Shown here: positions 46,831-54,824 of the stretch, in pieces
How the letters are laid out: the number at the start of each line of letters is the position of its first letter
How positions within the stretch are numbered: position 1 is the first letter of the stretch
Origin: JACPPO01 sp965262505
Lineage (GTDB): Bacteria; Acidobacteriota; Vicinamibacteria; Vicinamibacterales; UBA2999
Reading direction: 5' to 3'
NCBI GenBank assembly: GCA_965262505.1
Contig: CBDHFM010000030.1
Location: forward strand, 1,302,001 to 1,366,000
Length of the DNA: 64,000 nucleotides
Program-made: the position numbers and the translations under genes
Notes under the pieces: model-generated
The model's input: only the letters and a program-made list of their open reading frames with translations
Database searches by the model: none
What the model was told of the DNA's origin: nothing

Positions 46831-46912
46831 CTAGCGAGGCTGCGCCTCAGACCGCCGAGTATATGGCTCCGCCTCGCTAGTGGCAGTATCTTTTTGCCCC
46901 GCTCCGCGGGGC
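46831..46912. repeat. Two nested hairpins between pilX and the coiled-coil gene
   Basis: CTAGCGAGGC (46831-46840) and GCCTCGCTAG (46871-46880) form a perfect 10-bp inverted repeat with a 30-base loop. GCCCCGC/GCGGGGC (46896-46902, 46906-46912) forms a tight hairpin with a TCC loop. T5 lies on its left and GAGAAAA on its right, so on neither strand is there a T-tract after the stem. The remaining spacer (46743-46957) holds no gene. Confidence 0.6.
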
Positions 46913-46957
46913 GAGAAAACGTGACTCAATTGGTTAGAAAACAGGCGGTCAAGTTTT

Positions 46958-47557
46958 CTAGCGCCACTCGCGCCAGGATCGCGCCCGAATCGTTGACGTG
47001 TCCCCTTTCGTGACGATCACCTCAACCGTCCGGCGACTCCCGCGCGCCCCGTAGGCCTGGCCCAGAATCGACAGGGCGTCTGGAGCAGGCCGCTCGTCGT
47101 CCGGCGTGTCCGAACGATCGGCGAGCCACACGGCCACGTAGATCTGCGAGCGACTCAAGCCGGACGGTACAAGGTCCCGGAAGCGACCGAAGGCGTACAA
47201 CACCCAGGCCGGGCTGGCAGCCCCTGCAGCGACGGTATTGACGTCTCGCGTCGCGCGCGTGAGGTCGAGGGTGACCGCCCCCACCGTACGAGTGCCGTCG
47301 GCTGGGCCGTCCACGAACGCCGATCGGCCGGATTCGGCGAGCACGTCCCTCCAATCGGGAACGGCAGCGATCTCCTGCATCGCAAACTCAACGGCCGCTT
47401 CGGCCGCGTAGAGCGTCTCCGTGGCGTCGCGGTAGTTGGCGGCGATCGCGGTCTCGGTGATGGTCGTGAGCGTGAGAGCCGTGCCCAGAGCTGTCAGCAG
47501 CGTGACTGCCATCATCACGATGACGAGGGCCACTCCGTCGTCGTCGTTGTCACTCAC
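46958..47557 (-). CDS. PilX-like minor pilin assembly protein
   Basis: The product is 199 residues from GTG 47557. A short charged start (SDNDDDG) precedes the membrane helix VALVIVMMAVTLLTALGTAL, which lacks the GFTL peptidase site but matches the PilX N-terminal pattern. ITETAIAANYRDATETLYAAEAAVEFA is the typical N-terminal helix, in which the AAEAA segment is a family mark. The rest is a beta-rich domain of about 140 residues. It overlaps the end of the pilW-type gene by 8 bp, so these are one operon. It probably works with PilV- and PilW-like proteins in priming a type IV pilus or type II secretion pseudopilus. Confidence 0.78.
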   Translation of the reverse strand: MSDNDDDGVALVIVMMAVTLLTALGTALTLTTITETAIAANYRDATETLYAAEAAVEFAMQEIAAVPDWRDVLAESGRSAFVDGPADGTRTVGAVTLDLTRATRDVNTVAAGAASPAWVLYAFGRFRDLVPSGLSRSQIYVAVWLADRSDTPDDERPAPDALSILGQAYGARGSRRTVEVIVTKGDTSTIRARSWREWR

Positions 47558-48326
47558 GATTCAGGTTCCGTGGCGACACGTCGAACCGGATCTCGCGGTC
47601 CGGCAGATAGCGCTCCCGGGAGACGGCGGTGCCGCCGTGCATGAAGAGCACCCCCGCGGGTCCGCGCAGGGCGGCGCGAGCGGCCTGCACGCGCAGCGTC
47701 ACGCGCACGCGGCGGATGCTCAGCAGGTCGGCATCGAATCGGTTGGCATCGATACCATCCGGGTACCACGGGCCGTCCTGGAGTATTGACGGGTCGAGCC
47801 GCATCCGATCGGCGCCGAAGTACTCAAACTCCAGTTTCACAACGTGGTCCACAACCGGCAGGTCGGTTGCGGCCCCGTCGTAGTGCCTGAGTTGGAACAC
47901 GTTGGTCGCGACGTCGCTTCTCAGATAGTAGATATGAGATCTGATTGCCGCGCCCTCCCAGGGGACTGACACGAGGCTGATGGTGTCCTGGCGGAAGAAG
48001 ATCCCCCTGTCGACATCACGGTCGCGCCTGCCGACGCGATACGGCATCACCGGGACGTCCGCCATGAGCAGGTCCTTCGCAAGCACGTCGACGCCGGTAC
48101 GGAGCCGCTGCTGCATATCCGAGCGTTCCGGCTGCGCGTCGAATATGCCCAACGCCGGTGTCGTCAGACCGAACAGCGTCGCCATGAGGCTCAGCGTGAT
48201 CGCCGTTGCGATAAGCAATTCGACGAGCGTGAACCCGTCCTCTCGTCTGCGTCCGTCGGCCGGGGGCCTGGCGGCGGGCAGGTCGTCCAGGTTCCGCGCG
48301 GCGGCCCTGGCGAACTCGCCGGTCAT
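47550..48326 (-). CDS. PilW-like minor pilin
   Basis: The product is 258 residues from ATG 48326; the longer upstream frame lacks pilin character and lies over pilV. A hydrophilic leader of about 30 residues ends in EDGFTLVELLIATAITLSLM, a prepilin peptidase site followed by the membrane helix. Cleavage would be after the glycine. The globular part includes MQQRLRTGVDVLAKDLLMAD, a helix common to PilW-like proteins, and beta segments up to REIRFDVSPRNLNRE. The start overlaps the pilV stop as ATGA, and its end overlaps pilX. It belongs to the minus-strand set of three minor pilins. Confidence 0.82.
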   Translation of the reverse strand: MTGEFARAAARNLDDLPAARPPADGRRREDGFTLVELLIATAITLSLMATLFGLTTPALGIFDAQPERSDMQQRLRTGVDVLAKDLLMADVPVMPYRVGRRDRDVDRGIFFRQDTISLVSVPWEGAAIRSHIYYLRSDVATNVFQLRHYDGAATDLPVVDHVVKLEFEYFGADRMRLDPSILQDGPWYPDGIDANRFDADLLSIRRVRVTLRVQAARAALRGPAGVLFMHGGTAVSRERYLPDREIRFDVSPRNLNRE

Positions 48327-48808
48327 GGGGCTCTCCTCGTTCGGAGCGTGACGACACGCGCGGCACTCCCCAGCCGCCCGCCGGAGTCGGGCAGGCTGCC
48401 ATCGCCGCGCCGGTACCGCGAGACGACGACCGTGACGGCGACGGTGTCGGACGCAGACGGTAGCGGCGCGATCCACCAGCGCCGCGTGTATGCCCGCCTT
48501 CCGGCAGACGCGGTGGCGTCGAGTGCCGCCCCGCTCGGGTCGAGGTACTCGACGGACAGATCGACGGGGCGTTCCGGAAAGGGCCCTGCCCGCAGCTCCT
48601 CGATCTTCTGTGCCGCGAGCACCGTGGCCCAGGTCGTATCGCCCGCGTCGAGGTTGGCGCGCGTGGCCAGTGTGAACAGGTGCGCGAGCGAGGCGACTGC
48701 GGTGGCGAGCAGGCCGATCGCGATGAGGACTTCCACGAGCGAGAAGCCGCTGGCAGCGGTCACACCGCCGCGTGGGCGCGGACGTGGCCTTGGCAGTGGA
48801 GCGCGCAT
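48323..48808 (-). CDS. PilV-like minor pilin
   Basis: The product is 161 residues from ATG 48808. After a basic Pro/Arg-rich leader (RAPLPRPRPRPRGG) comes TAASGFSLVEVLIAIGLLAT, a prepilin site and membrane helix. The following segment LAHLFTLATRANLDAGDTTW and LAAQKIEELRAGPF is typical of PilV/GspI-like proteins (the AQKIEEL motif). It heads the minus-strand minor-pilin operon and is divergent from the plus-strand set, with a 274-bp gap that should hold both promoters. Confidence 0.82.
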   Translation of the reverse strand: MRAPLPRPRPRPRGGVTAASGFSLVEVLIAIGLLATAVASLAHLFTLATRANLDAGDTTWATVLAAQKIEELRAGPFPERPVDLSVEYLDPSGAALDATASAGRRAYTRRWWIAPLPSASDTVAVTVVVSRYRRGDGSLPDSGGRLGSAARVVTLRTRRAP

Positions 48809-49082
48809 GGTAGATTAAGCTCAGAGCAACGGCGATGCCGGGGGTTGGTGCCCTGCGACATGATTGACCGATAAGGACTTAGACGGAGCCGCGGCCGAAG
48901 GGCACGCATTTCGGCCACCCCCGGACGCGTCCGGCGGTGGCAGAAATTCCGTGCAACAGCTACCCGGTTCCCCAGCTACCAGATCCGTAATCGATATGTT
49001 GCAAACCGTAACGCGGCTGTGCGAAAAGTCTCTGAAACAGGCCGATCGGGTGTGGAACGCATCTTGTTATAGTGAGGTTCAA
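48809..49082. other. Divergent promoter region between the two minor-pilin sets
   Basis: No gene is supported in this stretch. A frame open from 48864 runs into the GspH-like gene, but its translation before 49083 has no pilin feature. TATAGT at 49068-49073 lies only nine bases before the ATG at 49083, which is too close for an ordinary leader. GTGAGG precedes that ATG as a possible ribosome site. Confidence 0.5.
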
Positions 49083-49535
49083 ATGATCAGGACCCGGACC
49101 GATGGGTTCACGCTCATTGAGTTGATGATCGTGCTCGCGCTCGTCTCGATCCTTGCGGGTGTGGCCATCCCGCAGATCGACGCCGGCATGCGGCGCTACA
49201 GCCTGATTACGGCAAGCCAGCAGGTCGTCAGCACGATCCGGGCAGCGCGCTATCAGGCGGTCGGGAGAAATGTCACGCTGCGGGTGCGATTCAACCATCC
49301 GGCGAACGGACAGTACCAAGTCCTGGACGCGGCAGACGCGGCGGACGGTGCCGTTCAGTTCCTGCCGAGTGGCGCGGAGTTCGACAGCGTGAGCGGCGAC
49401 ATCGAAATCAGCACGTCTGGGCGGGTGACGACCCTGGCGGGTGCACCGACGTTGGCGACGATTGTTTTGAGCAATGAAGACGACCAAACCAGAACGGTCA
49501 CGGTGTCCACGAGGGGCCGCGTCCAGCAGCTCTGA
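49083..49535 (+). CDS. GspH/FimT-like pseudopilin
   Basis: The product is 150 residues from ATG 49083. A nine-residue leader precedes the prepilin site and helix, TDGFTLIELMIVLALVSILA. The N-terminal helix continues AGVAIPQIDAGMRRYSLITA and then SQQVVSTIRAARYQAVGRNV, which is characteristic of GspH/FimT. The C-terminal beta domain ends VTVSTRGRVQQL. The gene overlaps the next pilin gene by 62 bp. It heads the plus-strand set. Confidence 0.85.
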   Translation: MIRTRTDGFTLIELMIVLALVSILAGVAIPQIDAGMRRYSLITASQQVVSTIRAARYQAVGRNVTLRVRFNHPANGQYQVLDAADAADGAVQFLPSGAEFDSVSGDIEISTSGRVTTLAGAPTLATIVLSNEDDQTRTVTVSTRGRVQQL

Positions 49536-49932
49536 GCGGCTGCGGGCCGACCGCGGCTTCACGCTCATCGAGGCACTGATCTGCACGCTCATCCTGACTG
49601 TCGGCATGATCGCCGTTGCCGGGTTGCTCCTCGTGACCACGCAGATGCAGATCGGCGCGCGTGAGGCGGCGCGCCCGACGCGGCTCGCCCAGGGCAAGAT
49701 CGACGAGCTGATGAAGCTAAACTTCACGACCGATGCGGAAGTCGCCGTCGGAGGAAACCTGGACGCGAACGTCACCAACTATTCGGAGGCACCCGCTGAC
49801 GGCATTACGCTCCGGTGGGCGGTCACGGCGGGGCCGACCAACGACCTCCGGGTGTTGACCCTGCGTGTCGTGAACCTGCACGCGCTGCAGTATCGCGAGA
49901 CGGAACTGACCACGATCATCCGCCAATGGTAG
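49474..49932 (+). CDS. PilV-like minor pilin (plus-strand set)
   Basis: The product is 152 residues. The leader of about 27 residues is hydrophilic and ends ADRGFTLIEALICTLILTVG, the prepilin site and membrane helix. The mature N-terminal helix contains QMQIGAREAARPTRLAQGKI and DELMKLNF, as in PilV/GspI proteins. The start at 49474 gives a 62-bp overlap with the GspH-like gene; a later start is possible but would shorten the leader. The stop overlaps the next gene's ATG. It is a second PilV-type gene besides the one at 48323-48808. Confidence 0.8.
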   Translation: MKTTKPERSRCPRGAASSSSERLRADRGFTLIEALICTLILTVGMIAVAGLLLVTTQMQIGAREAARPTRLAQGKIDELMKLNFTTDAEVAVGGNLDANVTNYSEAPADGITLRWAVTAGPTNDLRVLTLRVVNLHALQYRETELTTIIRQW

Positions 49933-50483
49933 CCACCTCCCTGCGGCCGGCACCGGCGTGTCGGGTCGCGCAGCGACCCGACGTCGGCGAGCGCGGGTTC
50001 ACGCTCATCGAGTTCATGATCGCTGCCGCCGTCATGTCCGCCGTCCTCGGTGCGACGGTCGGGCTCGCGGTGCAGATTCAAGAGGGGTACGGGACGCAGC
50101 TCGACGACGTGGCGGTCGAGCAGGAAACCCGCTATGCGCTCGACTGGATCGCCAGGGACCTGCGATCGGCAGGCAGCGACCCCTACGGCGTCATCCTACC
50201 CGCAACACAGAAAATCTTGATGGATCCGAACGGTGGCGGGACCACCGACGACAGCATCAGGATCCAGGCGGACATCAACCCCCCGGACGGCGACATCCTC
50301 GACGGGCACGAGAACGTCACCATTGCATTCGCATTGGTGAATAACCCACTCGGCGTGATCACCCGCCAGGACTCGAACGATCCGACTGATACTACAGCCG
50401 TGGCGATGACCGAGGCGATCTTTACCGACCTGAGCTTCACGTACCTGAACGGAGCGCGGACGCCATTGGCGGTGACCGCTAAG
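49926..50483 (+). pseudogene. PilW-like minor pilin truncated by ISAzo13 copy 3
   Basis: The gene starts at ATG 49926, overlapping the previous stop. A leader of about 24 residues ends GERGFTLIEFMIAAAVMSAV, the prepilin site and helix. The N-terminal part VEQETRYALDWIARDLRSAG is typical of PilW. After TPLAVTAK it meets ISAzo13 copy 3 and ends six codons into the element (GLSDNY). About 186 residues of the original remain. Across the element the frame would end after about 22 more residues and there is no further pilin sequence, so the rest of the operon seems lost. Confidence 0.82.
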
Positions 50484-51785
50484 GGCTTGTCAGACAATTA
50501 CTGACTTTTGTGTTCTCGGAGCAGCGGGATGGATCGTGTAGTTCCAGTCGCCGTGAAAGCGATGCCGCTCGAGGCGTACCGTCGCCAGCTGCGCATCGGT
50601 GACGGTGAGGCCACCCGGGTATTGGCCGCGGTCGAGTTCCGACCGAACGCGGAGTCCGGACCGACTGTGCGTCGAGCCAATGAGGCTCACGATCGTGGCC
50701 AAGTCGACGAGTGGGGTGCCGCGCCAATTCATCGCGATGTGCGAGAACACCCGATGCTCGATCTTGTTCCACTTGCTCGTACCCGGCGGAAAGTGACAGA
50801 CCGTGATCACCAAGCCCGTCCGATTGGCCAGACGCGGCAGTTCCCACTTCCACAACCGGAGGCGCGCCCCGTTGCTCCCGCCTGCATCCGCCGTGATCAA
50901 CAGCGACTGGGCTTGTCGATACGCCGGGCGACCCATGTGCTGCCACCAACGCTGGATCGACCGTACCGCGAAGCTCGCGGTGTCGTGATCGATCCCGACA
51001 CGCACCCAGCCTTCGTTGCGATGCAGATCGTAGATGCCATACGGAATGGCCTTCCCGCCCGTGGTGGCGGTGGCCGGGATCACGAAGTCGTGGACCTGTA
51101 CCCGCTGCGGCGTCTTCGCCGGGCGCCAGGTGCGGCCCGCGTTCTTGAACGCGCCGACCAGCTCCTTCTTCTTGGTGTCCACCGAAATCGTCGGCTGCTG
51201 TTGCCGTTGCGCGCGTCGCACGCGCCGGGCGATGTACCGAAACTGCGCGTCCCGATCGACATGCTGGCGGCCCTCACGAGTCTTGGCGTTGCCCTGCAGG
51301 CTGTAGCCCAGTCCGTGCAACAACTCGGCGACCACCGTGTGGCTGACGCGGTGGCCCAGACCGTCGAGCGCCACCGCCAACGTCCGTGCGCTCTGGCACG
51401 TCCACCGCAGCGGCGAGTCGGGATCGCCGGGGGCGGTCGGCTCAACCAACGCATCCAAATCGCGCAGCAGCGTCGCGTCGAGATCGATCGCGCGCTTGCG
51501 GCCGCCGCCCGCCCTTCGCGTCCGGCCGCCCGCGAGCGGCTCGTCCGCCGTCAATTCACGCAAACCGCGCTGGATGGTCGATGTCGCGATACCCGTGGCT
51601 CGGGCGACCAGCGCCGTGCCGCCATAACCGATCGCCTGGGCCTCAGTCGCCGCCCACACCCGGCGCGATCGCTCCGTGAGCACGGGCGCCAGCGCTGCAT
51701 GCTTTGCCCGCAGGGTGGCCACCTCCACGGGCGCAGCGTACTACTCGCCGATCAACAGTACAAGCAGTTATTTCCTTACAGGCTC
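50484..51785 (-). mobile_element. ISAzo13 family insertion sequence, copy 3 (inverted)
   Basis: The element is 1302 bp in the opposite orientation to copies 1 and 2. TAAG is present at 50480-50483 and 51786-51789, the same 4 bases (CTTA in element orientation) as at copy 2. It truncates the plus-strand pilW-like gene. It differs from copy 2 by one base seen in the transposase (Gln for Pro in RGQYPGG). Confidence 0.93.
50490..51728 (-). CDS. ISAzo13 family transposase (copy 3)
   Basis: This is a 412-residue transposase from GTG 51728 with intact catalytic segments (ISVDTKKKELVG, LLITADAGGSNGA, SKWNKIEHRVFSH). It is identical to copy 2 except Pro to Gln in the C-terminal quarter. The frame reads toward the interrupted pilin gene. 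Whether the substitution affects activity cannot be told. Confidence 0.95.
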   Translation of the reverse strand: MEVATLRAKHAALAPVLTERSRRVWAATEAQAIGYGGTALVARATGIATSTIQRGLRELTADEPLAGGRTRRAGGGRKRAIDLDATLLRDLDALVEPTAPGDPDSPLRWTCQSARTLAVALDGLGHRVSHTVVAELLHGLGYSLQGNAKTREGRQHVDRDAQFRYIARRVRRAQRQQQPTISVDTKKKELVGAFKNAGRTWRPAKTPQRVQVHDFVIPATATTGGKAIPYGIYDLHRNEGWVRVGIDHDTASFAVRSIQRWWQHMGRPAYRQAQSLLITADAGGSNGARLRLWKWELPRLANRTGLVITVCHFPPGTSKWNKIEHRVFSHIAMNWRGTPLVDLATIVSLIGSTHSRSGLRVRSELDRGQYPGGLTVTDAQLATVRLERHRFHGDWNYTIHPAAPRTQKSVIV

Positions 51786-51868
51786 TAAGCATTCGGTGTC
51801 GCCCGAGCGTGGCTTCGAGTGCGGCCGGTTATCTGCAGCGTTTCAGTGAGAAATCCGGGAGGCGAGAT

Positions 51869-53014
51869 ATGAACCTGAAATCAAAGAAGATCGTGTGGGC
51901 GATGGCGACGGTCACGCTGGGGATCACCTGGGCTATCGGAGTGAACTACCGGCCGGTCGCCGCCCAAGGCGCTGGCGGCAACGAGCCCAGGATGGAAGAT
52001 GTCTACGAGAACGTCCAGTCTTTCAACGGCCAGCCTGCGCACCTGATGATGCCCACGATGTACTACTTCGAGGCGGCGCTCGGGGTCGGTTGCGGGCACT
52101 GCCACGACGGCAACAACACCCAGCGCGATCTGGATACGAATGAGGTCAAGGACGTCGCGCGGCAGATGGTCGCCATGGTCGACGTGCTCAACGAGAACAG
52201 CTTCGATGGCGAGCAGCAGGTCACCTGCTTCACGTGCCATCAAGGACAGGCCACCCCCACCGGCGTGCCGAAGGTCATCAACGCCGAGGTGCCGCTCAGG
52301 GTCGACTCTACCGTCACCGTGCCGCCACCTCCGGCCATTCCGTCGATCACGGCGACCGCGATCTTCGACAAATACATCGCGGCCATGGGAGGGACCAGCG
52401 CCCTGCAGAACGTCCCGAGCCTGACGGCGGCGGGCACGGTCACACAGGGAAGGCTCGGACGTAATTTCGCGGCGCAGCGGCTCGAGATCTCGACCAAGAC
52501 CCCGTCGATGAGGCTGACCGCGACACAGGCCGGACAGAACCAGAACCTGGTTGCCTACAGCGGCAGCGCCGGCTGGGTCCGCGGCGGTAACGGGAATGTC
52601 CGCGACCTCCGTCCCGATGAGCTCGAATCCAATCGACTCGAGGATGCCTTCAACCTTCCCGCGCAGATCAAGGAACTCATCCTGGAGCCGACGGTGGACA
52701 ACCCGGAGGTGGTGGACAACCGCGAGCTCTACGTCGTGACCGGGCACACCCGGAACCAGCCGCTCGTGAAGCTGTACTTCGAGAAAGACACCGGGATGCT
52801 GGTTCGTCTGGTCTACTCGATCGATACGACGGTTGGCCCGTATCCCACGCAGATCGACTACCGCGACTATCGAGAGGTCGACGGAAGGACAGTCCCGTAC
52901 TCGTGGGTGGTCTCTCAGAGCCGGGGTCGCGATTTTACCTACGTGATGCAGAACGTACGGGCGGCGGACGTTGAGGACTCGACGTTCGCACGGCCCGCAG
53001 GGGGCGCGCAGTAA
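51869..53014 (+). CDS. Secreted dihaem protein with photosynthetic-reaction-centre-cytochrome-like domain
   Basis: The product is 381 residues from ATG 51869, with GGGAGGCGAG upstream. The signal peptide is IVWAMATVTLGITWAIGVNY. Residues about 40-130 match the reaction-centre cytochrome c family found in non-photosynthetic Acidobacteriota: MMPTMYYFEAALGVGCGHCH and VTCFTCHQGQATP give two haem sites (CGHCH 75-79, CFTCH 120-124). The rest is beta-rich (IFDKYIAAMGGTSALQNVPS, LYVVTGHTRNQPLVKLYFEK) and resembles outer-membrane lipoprotein-sorting-type folds, which suggests binding of a lipid or quinone. A role in periplasmic electron transfer is inferred. A TTG-started frame from ISAzo13 copy 3 reads in phase into this gene, but the native start is better. 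Confidence 0.82.
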   Translation: MNLKSKKIVWAMATVTLGITWAIGVNYRPVAAQGAGGNEPRMEDVYENVQSFNGQPAHLMMPTMYYFEAALGVGCGHCHDGNNTQRDLDTNEVKDVARQMVAMVDVLNENSFDGEQQVTCFTCHQGQATPTGVPKVINAEVPLRVDSTVTVPPPPAIPSITATAIFDKYIAAMGGTSALQNVPSLTAAGTVTQGRLGRNFAAQRLEISTKTPSMRLTATQAGQNQNLVAYSGSAGWVRGGNGNVRDLRPDELESNRLEDAFNLPAQIKELILEPTVDNPEVVDNRELYVVTGHTRNQPLVKLYFEKDTGMLVRLVYSIDTTVGPYPTQIDYRDYREVDGRTVPYSWVVSQSRGRDFTYVMQNVRAADVEDSTFARPAGGAQ

Positions 53015-53019
53015 CAGTC

Positions 53020-53158
53020 CAGCAGGATCAGCGAGGCGGGTGGCCGCGGACGGGGCCGCCCCGTTCGCGTCGCAGGCGCCGCGCCCGTGACAGGTGCTCT
53101 TGGCGCCGAGCACGAATGGGGCTGTCCGCGGTCGGGGCCCGCCTGGAGATCATGACAC
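53020..53158 (+). repeat. Palindromic intergenic repeat, copy C
   Basis: The unit lies between two convergent genes. GGCGGG at 53035 pairs with CCCGCC at 53138-53143, and GCGGACGGGGC pairs imperfectly with GCTGTCCGC. The core has GGCGCC at 53075-53080 and 53102-53107, and GTGCTC (53094-53099) with GAGCAC (53108-53113). The core is nearly identical to copy B and similar to copy D. Confidence 0.8.
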
Positions 53159-53164
53159 CGGCTG

Positions 53165-53959
53165 TCACTCCGAGCTCTGGCCTGCTCCGCTCTCGTCGAA
53201 GGGTTTCTCGACCATGCCGAAATTCCCCGTCGACGGGTCCATGGCCAGGACTTGCAGGGTCAGTCCGTCCTCGGCGGGAACCGTGATGCGCCCCTCGTAG
53301 ACGCTGGTCTCGCCGGCATACGCGAGGATCGCCGTCTCCAGGACTTCGTCATCCCGGACGATCCGGGCCTCGATCGTGTACTCGGCCGAGTCCCAGAGTC
53401 CGCCTGGCTCCGTCGGGCATCCGCAGAGCATCGTGACACGGGCGCGGACCGCGATCTCGGTTCCGGCCGCGTCGTGCAGATCCCCGATCGGTTCCAGGAG
53501 ATCGACGGTGAAGCCGTGCAACTCCAAGATCACGCCGTCTCCGAGAACGTGGTGTCCCGGTACCAGCAGCATGGTGCGCGAAACCCGCTGAGACGCGTGG
53601 GGCGTGCCGAGAGGTCCCTCGGCCTCGATCCTGACCTGCGTCGGCCGGGTCAACTCCAATTCGGCCAGGAAGCCCGCCGCGCCCTCGGTGTCGAAGACGC
53701 GTTGCCCCCGGGCTCGCGCCTCGACAACGAGTCGCCGCGTATCCCCCGACGCGCCCTCTTGAACCCCTCGAGCGAGCAGAGACCCGGTCCGTGCGTCCCG
53801 GACGGTGATGCGCGCGCCACCGACCGCGGAGCCGATGATCTTCGCGTCGTGGGACGCGACGCGAATCATGACGCGGGTCGTGGTTTCCTGTGCGATGACA
53901 GGTGCAGGAAGGAGCACCGCTGCCGCGGCAACGAGGATCAGCGGTCCTCTACGACACAC
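53165..53959 (-). CDS. Secreted beta-rich protein of unknown function
   Basis: The product is 264 residues from GTG 53959, which overlaps the end of the dihaem protein gene by 22 bp. I rejected the longer frame upstream because it lies over that gene. The signal peptide is PLILVAAAAVLLPAPVIAQ. The mature part is built of beta strands: TTRVMIRVASHDAKIIGSAV, GARITVRDARTGSLLARGVQ, HHVLGDGVILELHGFTVDLL, and a cysteine pair in VTMLCGCPTEPGGLWDSAEY. It looks like one or two immunoglobulin-like domains. I do not recognise a family. It is the last gene of the minus-strand secreted redox cluster, so a structural or binding role beside the dihaem protein is plausible. Confidence 0.65.
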   Translation of the reverse strand: MCRRGPLILVAAAAVLLPAPVIAQETTTRVMIRVASHDAKIIGSAVGGARITVRDARTGSLLARGVQEGASGDTRRLVVEARARGQRVFDTEGAAGFLAELELTRPTQVRIEAEGPLGTPHASQRVSRTMLLVPGHHVLGDGVILELHGFTVDLLEPIGDLHDAAGTEIAVRARVTMLCGCPTEPGGLWDSAEYTIEARIVRDDEVLETAILAYAGETSVYEGRITVPAEDGLTLQVLAMDPSTGNFGMVEKPFDESGAGQSSE

Positions 53960-54813
53960 GCGGGTGCTTCTCCCCTGACCCAGGCCGCCAGCATCTGCCA
54001 CTCGGGATCGTCCTGCGTACGCCAGCGACGCCCACCGCTGTGGTAGTTGTCGCCCCCGTCGTGAGAATCCAGCGGATGCGTCAGAAACCGACTCCTGAGC
54101 GGGTAGCCCGGCTCCACGTACCGCATGATGAGCCCGAAGTTGGCGCGCGACTCTTGTTGATTCCAGAACTCGCGTCCCTCCGGCAACTGCTGCGCGAATC
54201 CGCGCGCGCCGGTCCCGTGGCACGCGGCACACTCCATCCGGTCCGCCTCGTCTTCGCGGTCGAGGAAGATTCGCTGCACGCAGGTGCGGAAGAACTCGAA
54301 GTCCACCCCATCGGCGGCCTCCGCCGGCGGGCTGCCGGCCACCGGGTCGGCCGCGCTCACCCACGCCGCCATCGCCTGCCATTCCGGGTCGTCCTGGGAC
54401 TCCCAGAACTTGCCTCCCACGTGAAACCCGCTGCCACCGCCACTCAGCTCGAGGGGAGCGCGCAGCAGCCGACTTTGCTCGGGCTGCCCGGGCGTGACCA
54501 GTCCAGAGATCAGATCGAAGTTTCTCCGTGACTGCTGCTCCGTCCAATAGACGCCGCCGCTTCCGTCCTCCTCCAGCGGCTCCAGCCTCATCGGCGTGCC
54601 CGACTGGATGTGGCACGTGACGCACGCGGACACCCCGGGTCCATAGCCGCCCCGGTCCGTCAAGAGGATGGGCTCTACCTGCTGCCGATACACGCCATAG
54701 TCGAGCCCGGCGGGAGCTTGCCGACCCGCGGTTCCGACCTGCGACGCGGCGATGAGTGCCGCCACCGCCAACGCGGACGGCGCCACCCGACTCCACTTCA
54801 TCCGGTATCTCAT
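53938..54813 (-). CDS. Secreted dihaem c-type cytochrome with duplicated domain
   Basis: The product is 291 residues from ATG 54813 with AGGAG upstream. The signal peptide is VAPSALAVAALIAASQVGTA. The protein is a tandem duplication of about 125 residues. Each half has a haem motif (CVTCH 64-68 and CAACH 195-199), then SRRNFDLI or SRANFGLI, a PG-P--SR-L--PL stretch, and W-SQDDPEWQAMAAWV or W-TQDDPEWQMLAAWV. The domain resembles the planctomycete-type cytochrome C found in many Acidobacteriota. It lies 11 bp after the YVTN propeller gene and overlaps the following gene, so these are co-transcribed. A role in outer-surface electron transfer is inference. Confidence 0.83.
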   Translation of the reverse strand: MRYRMKWSRVAPSALAVAALIAASQVGTAGRQAPAGLDYGVYRQQVEPILLTDRGGYGPGVSACVTCHIQSGTPMRLEPLEEDGSGGVYWTEQQSRRNFDLISGLVTPGQPEQSRLLRAPLELSGGGSGFHVGGKFWESQDDPEWQAMAAWVSAADPVAGSPPAEAADGVDFEFFRTCVQRIFLDREDEADRMECAACHGTGARGFAQQLPEGREFWNQQESRANFGLIMRYVEPGYPLRSRFLTHPLDSHDGGDNYHSGGRRWRTQDDPEWQMLAAWVRGEAPACVVEDR

Positions 54814-54824
54814 GGTCTGCGCTC

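Noticed and set aside
46896..46912. Rho-independent terminator at the GCCCCGC/GCGGGGC hairpin
   Set aside because: The T-run lies on the wrong side of the stem for both strands.
49068..49073. TATAGT as -10 box for the GspH-like gene
   Set aside because: It is only nine bases from the ATG, leaving no leader, and no -35 box at the right distance was found.
53960..54796. N-terminal extension of the secreted protein gene at 53165-53959
   Set aside because: The in-frame extension lies entirely over the dihaem cytochrome gene and has shadow composition; a signal peptide begins at GTG 53959.
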